This document shows, in pieces, positions 33,712 to 44,830 of a DNA stretch of 64,000 nucleotides. How positions within the stretch are numbered: the first letter of the stretch is position 1; each line of letters opens with the position of its first letter. This stretch comes from Gonatopus flavifemur (Eukaryota > Arthropoda > Insecta > Hymenoptera > Dryinidae). The translations under genes were made by a program, and so were the position numbers. The notes beneath the pieces are model-generated. The model was not told where the DNA came from and did no database searches. It was given only the letters and a program-made list of their open reading frames with translations. The stretch is from contig JAFFJZ010000004.1 of NCBI GenBank assembly GCA_018340375.1, positions 20,744,001-20,808,000 of the forward strand. The letters run 5' to 3'.

Positions 33712-36239
33712 TTGCTGGAATAAATTTATTTTAATTACTAAATTGAAATTCATTAGGCTCGTCAATCCACCGTGATTGCTTGAAGTACGTTCCGTGTGTT
33801 TGAGATGTGAATCTACGTTTTTACGCTTTGTTGGAAGGTTCAGTTATCCACTGTTTTAAGATTGAATGGTTCGAATGATCGGAAACGAGATTTTTGGAAA
33901 GGAGTCTGGAGTTGATTCACTTCATAATCTGTTTTGTTTGAATTTCTGAAACAACGGTACGCTTTTGCGGATAAAATTTAAATAAGTTTTTTATTTATAT
34001 GTACGTATGAAAAGTTTTGAATGGATTTCTTTGTTTGTAGCACTGTTGTTGGAACTGCTGGTTTTTCAAATGACAGACCAAGTATAATTGAGTACTGTAC
34101 AGAGAAAAAAATATGTACCATCCAGAGAGAAGATAGAGATGGATTTGCTTTATATGTTTCGATCTCCATTAAAACTTGTTAGTCCAGGAGTGAAGTTGGA
34201 AATTGCTTTTTGTCGTATTTTTCATCACGGTACAAAGAACTTTCAGCTATTCGTTTGTGCGAGATATGTGTATAATGTTTGTTGCAACGCTGTTGAAACA
34301 CTCGTGAAGTAGTTATCGATCTTATTTCCATTACACACTTGTGTACTGGAAGTGCTTGAAACATTCATTTTCTATTACATTGAAAATCAATTACAGGTAA
34401 TTCTTAATTAATTTCAGGCAACGTATTGAATTTCAATGACTCGAACATTGGGAGATATCGATCGTGGTCAACCTGTGGGACAAAATCATAATCGTACCTT
34501 AATAACATTGAAAATCCATTAGTAAATATATTCTACACTTATTATACTTTTATATGGAGGGAAAAGTAGAAGGAAACACACTATCGAGCGAGAGGTTTAT
34601 GCGTAATAATACTTTTATTATTCAAAATTATGTTTTTTTTTTCTTCTACATTATTATATATTGTACGTTTTTTCATATTCAGCGTGGTAAAGAAATTTAA
34701 TTTATTTATCAGTTGAAATCAAAGCGTATGCGTATCCTTTGAGTGGAGAAATTATCCTTAGAATACATAGCTATGAGTTTGAGAAACGAAGAATACAAAT
34801 GATATTCTCTGTTTCTGGTTAAAACAAATCTTCGTAACGATCCGAGTTTATCGAAATCGATCAAAACATTGATTAATCTTTTTATTTATCTACTTATTAT
34901 CATACGAATTAGAAAATTTGTCATTCAATAACGATAACTACGAAAAGGATACTATTTATACTTAGATTTTAATATCTCATGTAAAAATTTATCAATCTTA
35001 CAATAACAAATATCAATTTCTAAACACTATACGAATATCGTATTTGAATATATTCAAATACACAATAAAAATCTTCTTTTCAAATGTACAAATATTTTTA
35101 GATTACGCGAAGGAAAGATTTCGCTTTACCTTCCCAACATGAATCATCATTCTTAAGTTGAATGGTACAACGATAAGCGTTATAGGTAGGTGAGATCATA
35201 CGAATCGTCCAAACCAAATCGAATGGAGATTTTGTTGCGAACGTGAGAAGTTTGATAACAAAAGAGAGGCCAACAGACATTTATCGTGATACTGAGTTAT
35301 GAATGGTGGTTGAATCAGCGAAAAAAGGAACACGATTTTGGTACGTCGATGAAGAGTGTATAAGTGAAAGATATGTAAAAGTTATTTTACAATCCAAGTC
35401 ATGACGTAGAAATATATTTCCTTCCAAGTTGAATATCTCGTATATCATACTTTTTTATCCTCAAAATGAAAAGGAATAAAGTTTTACTTCATTTTTGCAG
35501 AAACGTCGACTTTATTCTTCGAGAAAAGAATTACGGGTAATGTGATTGGATGACATTTGAGATTTCTTTGGGAACGAATTTGATCGGTTCGAGTAATGCG
35601 TGTGTTCATCGACGTGGATGGCTGTGTATTATCGATTACTTGGGGTGTGCGAAAAATATGTAGCTTTTTTTTTTTTTTTAATGAGAAGGGTCGGTTCGAG
35701 TACTCGAAATGTGTCCGATTACTCGGAGCTTGTAATAATTCGTAATTTATCGCGGTGCAGTGTAGTTTTCGTTGATTGCAACGTTGCGAAGAAACGTATA
35801 AGAACAAGGACTGTATACTCCAATTTATTACGGATCTTTATTTTTCTCATCAAATAGATTCATAAAAGTTATAGAAAACTGTTGAGAACAGAAATAATTG
35901 GAGGAGTGTTTTGAATCGGTATTTCACTATTGATCTATAGTTTTCAATTGAATGTGTGTGATTTTGAATGAGGATGTTCTTGAAGTTTGAATCGTTTATA
36001 GAAACGAACCGAAATTTTAAACTCACAAAATCTGATGACCTCTCGTTATTTTTTACTTCGAATTCACTCTTTGGAATTGAAAACATCGCTTGAAGAATGT
36101 ACAATAAACGTTTCAATAACGTAATGTTTCAATAAACGATTCAAACTTCAGCGACATGAATTAGGAGGACATTCTCAACAATTCAACAGATATAGAAACA
36201 AATTCACTATCAACTATTTAATTCGTTTCAATTGTTTAA
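32615..36239. other. Downstream of maelstrom; no gene seen
   Basis: AT-rich, largely unique sequence, presumably 3' UTR and spacer. Possible polyadenylation signal AATAAA near 33719. A dinucleotide (AT)n run of about 30 bp lies at about 33682-33711. Short open frames (34088-34312, 35098-35280, 35484-35807) have no recognisable domains or convincing splice context. Confidence 0.5.
33682..33711. repeat. (AT)n microsatellite
   Basis: About 15 uninterrupted AT dinucleotides (ATATATAT...), preceded by ACACATAT. Confidence 0.9.
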
Positions 36240-36480
36240 GGGGAGGTTCTCGTCTAGCGATCCCAAAATATGGTGGTTTTCACACTTGTTGATTGAGTCT
36301 TTAAGTACATAAGAGCATTTTTTCAGTAGAAGATAATGCCATGGGGATTGTTGATACGTGTTGAAATATAACCACCTAAAAAAACAGTGATCAATCGGGC
36401 GCCACCTATAGCACTCACAAAAATTATCAGAAATCAAAGATCCAAAAATTTTTATGAAATATATTATATTTGTTGGAGTC

Positions 36481-36846
36481 CGTACAGCACAACCACCGAT
36501 CCTCCACCTAAGACTTCGGTGGACCAGAGGTGGAGAAATGAGAGCCGTGGAAATAAGGGAGAAATAAGGGAGAGTCTCCGTTGAGGCAACGGAGAGGCGA
36601 CGGAGAAATGTCCGCCCCCTGTATTTTCAGTAAAACTCAAATTCGTGAATTCATACATGCAGATTTGGTTACGTAAATGGACCAATAAGAATTATATCGA
36701 AAATACAGGGGGCGGACATTTCTCCGTCGCCTCTCCGTTGCCTCAACGGAGACTCTCCCTTATTTCCACGGCTCCCATTTCTCCACCAATTCTCCACCTC
36801 CAGTCCACCGAAGTCCTAGGTGGAGGATCGGTGGTTGTGCTGTACG
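36481..36846. mobile_element. 366-bp palindromic MITE, CGTACAGCACAACCACCGAT ends
   Basis: Two arms of about 150 bp are inverted copies: CCTCCACCTAAGACTTCGGTGG, GGAGAGTCTCCGTTGAGG and CATTTCTCCGTCGCC-type words match on both sides around a unique centre near 36660. It is GC-richer than its surroundings. The mirrored open frames at 36464-36685 and 36645-36959 are products of the repeat. A related GCATGACATTTCTCCGTCGC fragment lies near 7880. Confidence 0.85.
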
Positions 36847-37146
36847 GGGAGGTTGTACCAATAAAACCAATGAAAAGTCCAGAAATTAAAAAAATGACAG
36901 ACATGCAAACTTTTGGTAGCGTTTTGTTCACCTTATTGTCGCTCTTTAAAGTGCTATAAAAAGAAAAAAAAAAGGCAAATGTCATCTCAATTTAGGTTAC
37001 TCCTCCAGTAAATTCAATCAGCTTTGAAATAAAAGAACAAAAAAAGAGCGATCCGTTTAGTAGTTTTTGAGATATCGTGGAGCCAAACTTGAAAAACATG
37101 GTTTCGAGAAAAACGCCTTCAAAGTTTCGGGATACGAATCCTTTAA

Positions 37147-38249
37147 GGGGTCTACCCTAATTAGAATTTTCAAAAAATCGATTTTTCGTATCTTACATTT
37201 TTCGAAAGTGTCAAAATGAACATTAGGAAGAAGAGGAAGGCATAATGTATGGTGCAGGCATCGCTGGTTAAGAACAGGTAACATTTCTTCACGATTTTTC
37301 TTTGGAAAAAACTTTAAACGCATTTCCCGCAAAACAACGTTTTCCGATGCCTTGTTGATAAAATCTCCGAAACTAATCGACCGATCCTTATGAAATTTTT
37401 ATCACATATTCTGTCCTACTACAGCTACAGCGCATGTCGAGGATTTTTTTAAATTTTCATCTCAACTTTTTTTCTTTTGCCAAAAATGGTAAAAAAAACG
37501 TATTTTTTTGTTGTTTTTTCGAAAAATGTCCGCCATTTTGTCAATTTTCAAAAAATCAAAAATCGCTGGTATGCGCTATAGCTATTAACATACTGAATCT
37601 AAACGCCGTTCAATTTTTTTTGTTTTAGACCATCCATCCCAGAGATTTCATCAACAGCGCAGACACACCTTTTGTGTAGGACTTTTTTTGAACTATCATT
37701 TTCATGTATAAAAACTTATTGAAATGTACCAACAAAATTTTTTTTATGTATTCCGATAGGGTATTAATACAGTGTAATTAGTGTTGCCGCGATATTATCG
37801 TCGATAATAGAGGAATAATCGATTATCTCAATTCTTACACGTTCCTATGGAATATATAATCCACAAATCTTCGATTATGCTCATGATGAAACGGAATAAT
37901 GAATGATCCCAGACTTGTACACAAAATAAACCAAGATATGCTTCCATTTATCGTTACGATATATCGATAATTATCGTTACGATAGTGTAAGAATATTTTG
38001 ATTTATTTTGTTCAAAAGACCAAGATGATCCATTATCCTGTTTCATTTCGTGCACAATCGAAGATCTACGCGTTAAAAGTTCCATGAAAACTTGTCAAAA
38101 TTAAGATAACCGATTATTTCTGAATTTCGACGATAATATCGCGGCAACACTAAGTGTAATAACTTTCATATCAATATTTATATTACAAAACTGTTGAAAA
38201 AATTCTGAAAAACTGTCTTTTTTCGAAAATTCTAATGAGGGTAGACCCC
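37147..38249. mobile_element. 1.1-kb TTAA-flanked element, GGGGTCTACCCT ends
   Basis: TTAA (37143-37146) then GGGGTCTACCCTAATTAG; right end CTAATGAGGGTAGACCCC then TTAA (38250-38253). The TIRs are about 25 bp with one mismatch. Internal text includes GATATCGTGG and AAAATGTCCGCCATTTTG, which has a loose echo near 41455 (TGTCCGCCATTTTG). Non-coding as far as can be seen. Confidence 0.8.
37781..38150. mobile_element. 370-bp MITE, 24-bp TIRs, TA target duplication
   Basis: The left terminus GTGTTGCCGCGATATTATCG is perfectly inverted at 38127-38150. TA at 37779-37780 and 38151-38152 suits a Tc1/mariner-type MITE. The interior has GATATATCG and AATCGATTAT words. It is the innermost layer of the nest. 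Confidence 0.85.
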
Positions 38250-38397
38250 TTAACTTGAGAAAATTTTTTTCATGTACTGTAAGACCCATTTAATGAGTCT
38301 CAAATGACTCGATTTCTTAATTTACTTTTTTCTTGAGAAAAAAAATTCGAGAAAATCACCTTACTTCGGAATTCGCTTGATGAGAACCTCCCCTTAA

Positions 38398-39121
38398 TCG
38401 GCATATGACAGAATAATATACTCTCGGGTTTTGAGCTTTTATTCGAATTTATTCGGCAAGTTTTATCAGAATTCAAGCCTTTGTACCCTGGGAGGGGGAT
38501 ACTATAACGGCTGTCGTTGATTTTTTTTTTGATTTCAAATGATAAACTAACAATTTATTCCTAGAAACAATAAAAAACAGTATCTACCCTGTTGCAAACG
38601 CCAGGCAGAAACAGGCTCAAATGGAGAAAAAACCAGCGTAAAAATCTAACTGTTTCCATCTGCTCTTTGTATGGCATTTGCAGCAGGATACCCCTGGTGA
38701 AAATACCGGACGAGGATACCTGACGGTAGTACCTGAGCGGTGTTTTTACCAGAGACAGAATCTACAGCATAGCTCGAGTTTTACAAATCTGGCAAAGCGT
38801 CTTCTTATTTTGAAGGAATATAAAAATTTATCAATTAAATGTCTCCCCAAGGCACCTCTCAGAAACAATTCCGTGAACTCTCTTTCTAGCTTTCTCTGAA
38901 AACATTCTTCTTTTCATAATTCTAAACTAAATCGAATACAATTGTTCGTGTGATCCGTCGATATACAATAATAATACATTCATTATTTATACACCCTTTC
39001 ATTTAGCAGTCTCCGGTATGACAAATCGATCATAGAATATGATCTCATTGTTCTTTCCTTTCTTTCTATGGATTATGATGGAAGAGCACGCGATTAATCT
39101 TTGTCTTCGTTTTAGTGGACG
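38398..39121. other. 3' flank of the GPCR exon; no other gene seen
   Basis: Probably 3' UTR of the minus-strand receptor gene plus spacer. A small inverted-repeat stretch around CCCTGGTGAAAATACC / GGTGTTTTTACCAG (about 38691-38753) resembles the termini of the 7016-7162 MITE. Confidence 0.4.
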
Positions 39122-39339
39122 TTAAACGTGAGTGACTTGAGTAATAATCGTCTGATTGGTCCCCGTATTTCCGTTATTATTCTCGGTCACTGGATGCTGC
39201 AGTACCGGCATCCATCGGTCCATTGGTTTCCATCTGCAGAACAGTTCATCAAAGGTCGTGCGAAATTGACGGCTCATCGTACAGTAGAGGATAAAGTTGA
39301 TAGCAGAGTTTATCAGCGTCAGGATGTCGATGACGTCAC
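39122..39339 (-). CDS. Last coding exon of a rhodopsin-family neuropeptide GPCR (5' partial)
   Basis: Minus-strand exon with acceptor TTATGTTGATAG before 39339 and stop TAA at 39122-39124; it enters in phase 1. It encodes TM7 (GDVIDILTLINSAINFILYC), helix 8 (TMSRQFRTTFDELFCRW, with a Cys that could be palmitoylated) and a short tail rich in Asn/Thr (ENNNGNTGTNQT). LINSAINFILYC is the TM7 NPxxY-region variant of the insect FMRFamide/myosuppressin receptor group, so that is the best guess for ligand class. TM1-TM6 exons were not found between here and 64 kb; they may lie beyond long introns or outside the window. Confidence 0.72.
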
Positions 39340-40469
39340 CTATCAACATAAAACATATAAAATACATTGATTTTTCGTTCATATAATTCCTTTTCAGGTT
39401 TTTTGTTTAATAGCAAATCGAATTGAATCGTCGATTATCGCGATCTTTATTACTATACTTTCAAGAAAATGAGATTTCTTATCGGAATAGAACCGCACTA
39501 CCTTCGCATGCGTTATGTTTTTTTTTTTTTCAAATGTGCATCGATCAGGTCGATACGAGACACAACGGGTGTACAGATGGATCAAATAATTTATCCCTTA
39601 TCAGGCGGAAAATAATGGTCTAAACAATGGCGAACAGCAGGATTTGACGTTAATGATACGCGTACCATCGATGCGAATCACTAAAATTGCGAATATGAAT
39701 TTTCTTTCTCGATAATGGTTAATGACGCTGTCAGCGTCAATTCATTTGGAATTCATGGTTTATGGTATCAGTTTGTAAGACGATTTCTTTATCAGGGTCA
39801 TTTGTTTTTTATAGGATTTGAGGAATTACTTCGACTTTTTTTTTGTAAAAGTATGCGCTGAGTTGCAGATTCGTACTCCGCGCATATTATAGTCGTTGCG
39901 CGATGAGTTCATATTTTGATATGTGGTTCTACGATTTTATTTGTTCGGCAGAAAGATGTGAAGCTTTATCGTTTGGGTCGTCATTGGAGGGTAAAGAGTG
40001 ATGACGTGGAAATTAATTGAAATTCAATATGGTAGCGGCCATCTTCGAAGGAAAGCGTTGTTTCTTCATTGACTTTGTTGATTCATCGTATGGTGGAACT
40101 TGAAGATTATCGAATCCTGGGTGCATGCAGTTTTCCAGGGCGACGAAGTTTGGAATGACAATTTTTAACTCTCAATGGCTAAACAGGGGCCTTTTTTGAC
40201 CAACCGAAAACTACTTTTATCCGTTATTTTAAGGTTGTTGAAATTCAAGTCGTTTACAGAAACGAAACGAAAATTCAAACTCATAAAATCTGAGAAATCG
40301 TCGGTGTTTACCAGGTGTACCGGTATGAAATGAGCGGTTTTTTTTGTGAAAATGAAACACTAAATGCGAATGGGAAAATAAAAAAAATTTATTCAAAGTA
40401 TTGACCATTGCTTTCTACACATTTCGATCACCTTTTTGGCAATTTGTGGATACCACCCCTGTTGAAAAA
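39340..40469. other. Probable intron of the GPCR gene; no feature seen
   Basis: Plain AT-rich sequence with no recognisable exon. From about 40235 to 40300, CAGAAACGAAACGAAAATTC AAACTC-like text echoes the stretch at about 35995-36030, a minor shared repeat. Confidence 0.4.
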
Positions 40470-40800
40470 ACCCAGCATGGTCCAACAAGGAACCGATTTG
40501 GTCCCAGCTGGACCAACTTGGTTCCAGTTGGACCGACTTGGTACCAGCTGGTGCCAGTTACAGACCATAATGGTTGGCCCAACAACCAATATGGGACCAA
40601 CTTGGTTCAACCTGTGTCAAGTTGGTCCAAGCTAGTGCCAGTTATAGATCATGATGGTTGATCCAACAACCAATATGCGACCAACTTGGTTGCCACTGGT
40701 GCCAGTTAAAGGCGATGTCGGCTGGCTCAACAGACAATATAGGATCAACTTAGTTCCAGCTAGACTGGCTTGATTCCAAACTTGACTCATTTTAAGTGGA
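40470..40800. repeat. TTGGTACCAGCTGG / CCAACTTGG self-complementary array
   Basis: TTGGTCCCAGCTGGACCAAC, CTTGGTACCAGCTGGTGCCAG and similar words tile the segment. A longer unit of about 90 bp (GTGCCAGTTACAGACCATAATGG ... CAACAACCAATATGGGACC split by the array words) occurs about three times. It is GC-rich against its surroundings. Open frames on both strands (40401-40661, 40415-40600 and others) are repeat artefacts. Confidence 0.65.
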
Positions 40801-41704
40801 CCAATATCAGAGTGATTCTGGAAAATCATGACCATGATGCACGTTTTTTTATACCAAAATTAATTGAAGAACGTTATAAAAACAATATCAACAAATATAA
40901 GTGTATTGTAAATGCAAACAGCCTAACAAACTAGTTGTTTGACTGAACAGGTAATAAATTATGTACGTATTCTCGCATTGTTCTCTATTTCAAGTCCCCC
41001 ATAACCGATAGGTGCTAAAAGATAAGGAAAATTTGATGAACAATTGTGAAAAATGGACTCGAAATAGGAACCAAAATAAATATAATAAACGGCCGGTCTA
41101 AATGTTACGAAGGCGACACCAAATTTCCGTTTTGCAAGTGGCATCGTCGGCGGAAGAACTTCTGTATGGACCCGGAACAGATGACTCTATGTAAGTTTAC
41201 AAAAAAAAATATTTTCTCCGTGTGAACTGAAATTGAAACTTGAAACCCTTTTTTCTCGAAATAGCATTTTTGAAGTCGGTGACCAATATCACTCAAACAC
41301 TAATGAACCGATCTTCTTTGAAATTTTGCAAGCTTATTTAATCCATAAAAATGTAGTCTTTCATCGTTCGATTTTATGTTTCGAAAAAAAATGGCCGTTC
41401 TATAGCCAAAAAACAGCCGTTTTTTTCCGTTAAAATCGAACCATTAATTTTGACTGTCCGCCATTTTGTGAAAAATGAATATTCTTTTAAATCCTTCGAT
41501 TAAGGACTAGTTCATACTTATATTTGACTAAATCCATCTACATTTTTTGTTTCAGACGATCCGCTTCACCGCGATGTTGGTCACCGCAAACCGTATACAT
41601 AAAAACATTATTTCTTTGACGGCCATTTGCCACTAAACCATGTAATATTTTCCAATAAAAAAATCACTGAAAGTTCTTCAAGATGTGTTCTTTAAAATGA
41701 TATA

Positions 41705-44251
41705 CAGGGTGGTCCATTTGAAGTGATATAGTCGAATATCTCGGAAACTAGTGGAGATGGAAAAAAATGTTCCTCATGAAAAGTTTAGGGTTCCAAGGGG
41801 GAAGTATGATGCTGACCTTGAAAAATCCCTCAGAGGTAATTTTGGAGGTCATTTAGGGGTCAAGATGGTTTTTTTTAAATAGGATCCCCATTTTTTATCA
41901 TGGCCTGAGAAAGCTGGTTTCAAACCCTTTACGAAACACTGGTCATGGACCCCTTTCCGCCCATTGGGGTGCAAGGCATGGACCGTCGAAGTTATTGATG
42001 AACTGCTCTTAGCGCTACCCAGGAACAACGACGTAGACGTGGTAGTTCTCTGTTCCCCTCGGAGTGCTTGATTGTCGTGAGTCCCCTTGCCTCTCACATG
42101 AGGGGTGCTTGATGCTGTTGCAAGAATTGCTCGAAGTTACCCCCCTCTGCCTGGACACATAATCCTGGTATGTTGGCACAAACAGTGCAGATGCGATCGA
42201 TCATGTCCTCCCTCATTTACAAAAAAACTTCCACATTTTTTGGGTAAATCTACAAAGAAATTTTTTACAGTGTAATTCTCCTTGGTGAATTCTCTGGGAG
42301 CTCGGATTTTTGTATCCGTTTGAATGTGCATCCCAATCGACGTTATGTGGTATGGTCAATACTTCCAATGTTTCCGGCAACCTTTCAACAATTTTTGAGA
42401 GTAGATACTCATTTATAACCCTCATTGAATCAAATGGAATAATTTATTCAATTTGAAACGCAATAATCGTAATAAACCGTACACATTACTGCCAACCATA
42501 ATAAGCAGAGACTCAGTGTTCCCGTTTGTTTATGTTTACGTTATTTTTTCCAATGAAATTAACTCTAATCTGCATTGAAATCAGTCCCGATCTTCGGAGA
42601 AAAGCGATGAACAAGAATACATGAACAAACAGAAACATCGAATTTCTGTTCATTATGGTTGGTTATGTGGATGATTACGGAAATACGTGATCATTCGAAC
42701 ACTGGTTCTGAACTGAGACCATCACAATCGTTCTTCTCTTTCGCATATTCAATCATCTACATTTATCAATTCATTCCATTCGATTCAATCGAAGAAATGA
42801 ATCACTATCCACCCTCTGAAATTATTGATATGATGCTTGTGCTTGGCTCATGTCACAATAATTACAACGAAGCCGCAAGAGTTTACCGGGATCGGTATCC
42901 CGATCGCCGCATCGCACACCCCACGACCATCCGTCGACTCGAATTGAGGGCTCGACGAAGAGTATTGCAGCGAGATCTAAGACATCACCGGTACGATGAG
43001 AATGATATCCGTGCACTCACCATATTGGGACTTATCCACTTGGACCCTCATGTTAGTAGCAGATCGTTGGCACGAATAACTGGTATACCCCGGACTACTG
43101 TTTTGAGAATCTTGAAGCATGTCAAATATCGACCATACCACATTACGTTAACTCAAGCTCTCACTCCAAACGACATGAGACTTCGAATTAGAATCTGCAA
43201 CTGGGCACGAGCAAGGCTGGTTGACGATCCTCAATTCTTCGACTATGTAATGTTTTCCGACGAAGCATCTTTTCAGAGCACTGGGCATTTGAATAGACAC
43301 AACTCTCATTACTGGTCGGATGTTAATCCGCATTGGTATCGAGCAATCGACAACCAACATCGTTGGAGCGTAAATGTGTGGTGCGGGATCGCCAATGGCT
43401 ATTTAGTCGGTCCACATTTTTTCAACGGCACTTTGAACGGCCCCATGTTCCTGGAATTTCTGGTGGATCATTTACCAGGCTTGCTTGAGGATCTGGATTT
43501 ACAAACAAGGCAGAGGATGTGGGTCCAACTAGATGGAGCGCCACCTCATTACACATTGATGGAAGGTGGATTGGACGAGATGGACCAGTTGCGTGGCCTC
43601 CACGCTCACCCGACTTGACATCTCCCGACTTTTTCTTGTGGCCCAACCAACAACGAGGGAGGACATGATCGATCGTATCCGCACTGTTTGTGCCAACATA
43701 CCGCGATCAGTGTTTCTGAAGACGGTTACAAATTTTCGGCGGAGACTGGGGTTATGTATCCAGGCAGAGGGAGGTAACTTCGAGCAATTATTGTAACAGC
43801 ATCAAGCACCCCTCATGTGAGAGGCAAGCGGACTCGCAATAATCAAGCACCCCACATATGAGAGGCAAGGGGACTCACGATAATCAAGCATTCCGGAGGG
43901 AACAGAGAACTACCACGTCCACGTCGTTGTTCCTGGGTAGCGCCAAGAGTAGTGTTCATCAATAACTTCGACGGTCCATACCTTGCACCCCAATGGACGG
44001 AAAGTGGTCCATGACCAGTGTTACATAAAGGGTTTGAAACCAGCTTTCTCACGCCATGATAAAAAATGGGGGTCCTATTTAAAAAAACCATTTTGACCCC
44101 TAAATGACCTTCAGAATGACCTCTGAGGGATTTTTCAAGGTCAGCATCATACTTCCCCCTTAGAACCCTGAACTTTTCATCTGGAACATTTTTTTCCATC
44201 TCCACTAGTTTCCGAGATATTTGACTAAATCACTTCAAATGAACCATCCTG
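41705..44251 (+). mobile_element. Tc1-like element, 2.55 kb, with about 0.5-kb terminal inverted repeats
   Basis: Starts CAGGGTGGTCCATTTGAAGT after TA (41703-41704) and ends ACTTCAAATGAACCATCCTG before TA (44252-44253). The left arm runs to about 42214 and the right arm from about 43655. The arms match through CTCGGAAACTAG, AAAATCCCTCAGAGG, GCGCTACCCAGGAACAACGACG and GATCGATCATGTCCTCCCTC. The right arm carries an extra tandem copy of about 44 bp (TCAAGCACCCC...GAGAGGCAAG); the left arm lacks about 45 bp present on the right near 43705-43750. The transposase lies between and partly within the right arm. Confidence 0.9.
42797..43796 (+). pseudogene. Tc1/mariner-superfamily transposase (DDxD), disrupted near its C-terminus
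   Basis: DDE-type transposase. From the ATG at 42797 (MNHYPPSEIID) there is an HTH region (SRSLARITGIPRTTVLRILK), then YVMFSDEASF (first Asp), NSHYWSDVNPHW, SVNVWCGI and VQLDGAPPHY (second Asp). The frame then breaks: the third-Asp block (SPDLTSPDFFLW) is in another frame with apparent loss of about a dozen residues near 43555. A second break near 43640 leads into TTREDMIDRIRTVCANIPR in a third frame, ending at 43796. So the copy has two internal deletions with frameshifts and is probably dead. The last about 140 bp of coding sequence belong to the right TIR. An upstream in-frame ATG at 42659 is less likely the start. Confidence 0.88.
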
Positions 44252-44370
44252 TATTGATCGATCAAAGAAGTTTTGTAGTTTCCTTTGAAACAATTCATGA
44301 AAAAGGCCTTTTTTTGCGCTACAAGTGGGGGTAATCCCTTAAGTGATGATAAGCCACTATATCATCATAA

Positions 44371-44460
44371 GGCGCGTTAGCTCAAGCTGTTGAAACCGGC
44401 TCTTTGAGTAGGTTATAGGTGAAGTCTGCAGGTTCGAATCCCTTGCAAGGAATGACAATT
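44371..44460 (+). repeat. tRNA-derived SINE-like head
   Basis: GGCGCGTTAGCTCAAGCTG (A-box) and AGGTTCGAATCCC (B-box) are spaced about 55 bases apart, longer than in a simple tRNA, with a GTAGGTTATAGG middle. The 3' side lacks a pairing acceptor stem. Related to 4250-4345, 53524-53610, 58130-58218 and 59918-60012. Confidence 0.6.
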
Positions 44461-44539
44461 TCCCAGACAGTAAAAGCATATACCTCAAATACTAACCGAC
44501 AAAAAGTACGGTAAAATTCCGAGAAAAAACTTTTTTCAC

Positions 44540-44830
44540 GTTGTACAGGGATCTTAAACGTATCTTGGACAAGATTTTGAGATGTCTTGAAGATATCTTG
44601 GAGATATCATAAAGATATCACCAAGATGTCTGAAACGAGAGTCTGTACGAAGATATTAATTCCATTTTGCGAAAGATTCTTAGAAGATATCTCAAACGGC
44701 ACCCTTAAGTTATCCGATTATGTTGCATAAGACAACTTTTATATATCTTAAAGACAACTTGATGAAGAAATCTTAAGATATCTGAAGACCTATTCAGATA
44801 TCTTACAGATATCTCCAAGATATCTTTCAT
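44540..44830. repeat. AGATATCT / AAGATATCTTGG array
   Basis: GAAGATATCTTGGAGATATC, AAGATATCAC and CTTAAGATATCTG repeat in both orientations; edges GTTGTACAGGGATC and TTTCATTGGGAAGTGC. Confidence 0.65.

Larger units (their letters stand above)
36240..38393. mobile_element. 2.15-kb TTAA-flanked element, GGGGAGGTTCTC ends, hosting three others
   Basis: TTAA (36236-36239) then GGGGAGGTTCTCGTC at the left; GATGAGAACCTCCCC then TTAA (38394-38397) at the right. This matches piggyBac-type targeting. No transposase is visible. Within it lie a palindromic MITE (36481-36846), another TTAA element (37147-38249) and, inside that, a TA-flanked MITE (37781-38150). Confidence 0.8.

Noticed and set aside
35098..35280. 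Minus-strand frame ending DDSCWEGKAKSFLRVI
   Set aside because: Looks superficially like a secreted-domain end, but there is no convincing acceptor and no family I can name.
40401..40661. Overlapping open frames on both strands
   Set aside because: They translate the TTGGTACC/CCAACTTGG array and have no protein-like composition.
41849..42097. Minus-strand open frame in the Tc1-like element's left arm, mirrored by one at 43843-44205
   Set aside because: The two frames are the same inverted-repeat sequence read from each arm; no domain, and they differ by indels. Product of the long TIRs, not a gene.
44371..44460. A functional tRNA gene at this and the four related sites
   Set aside because: A- and B-box motifs exist, but spacing and arms do not give a cloverleaf with a paired acceptor stem.
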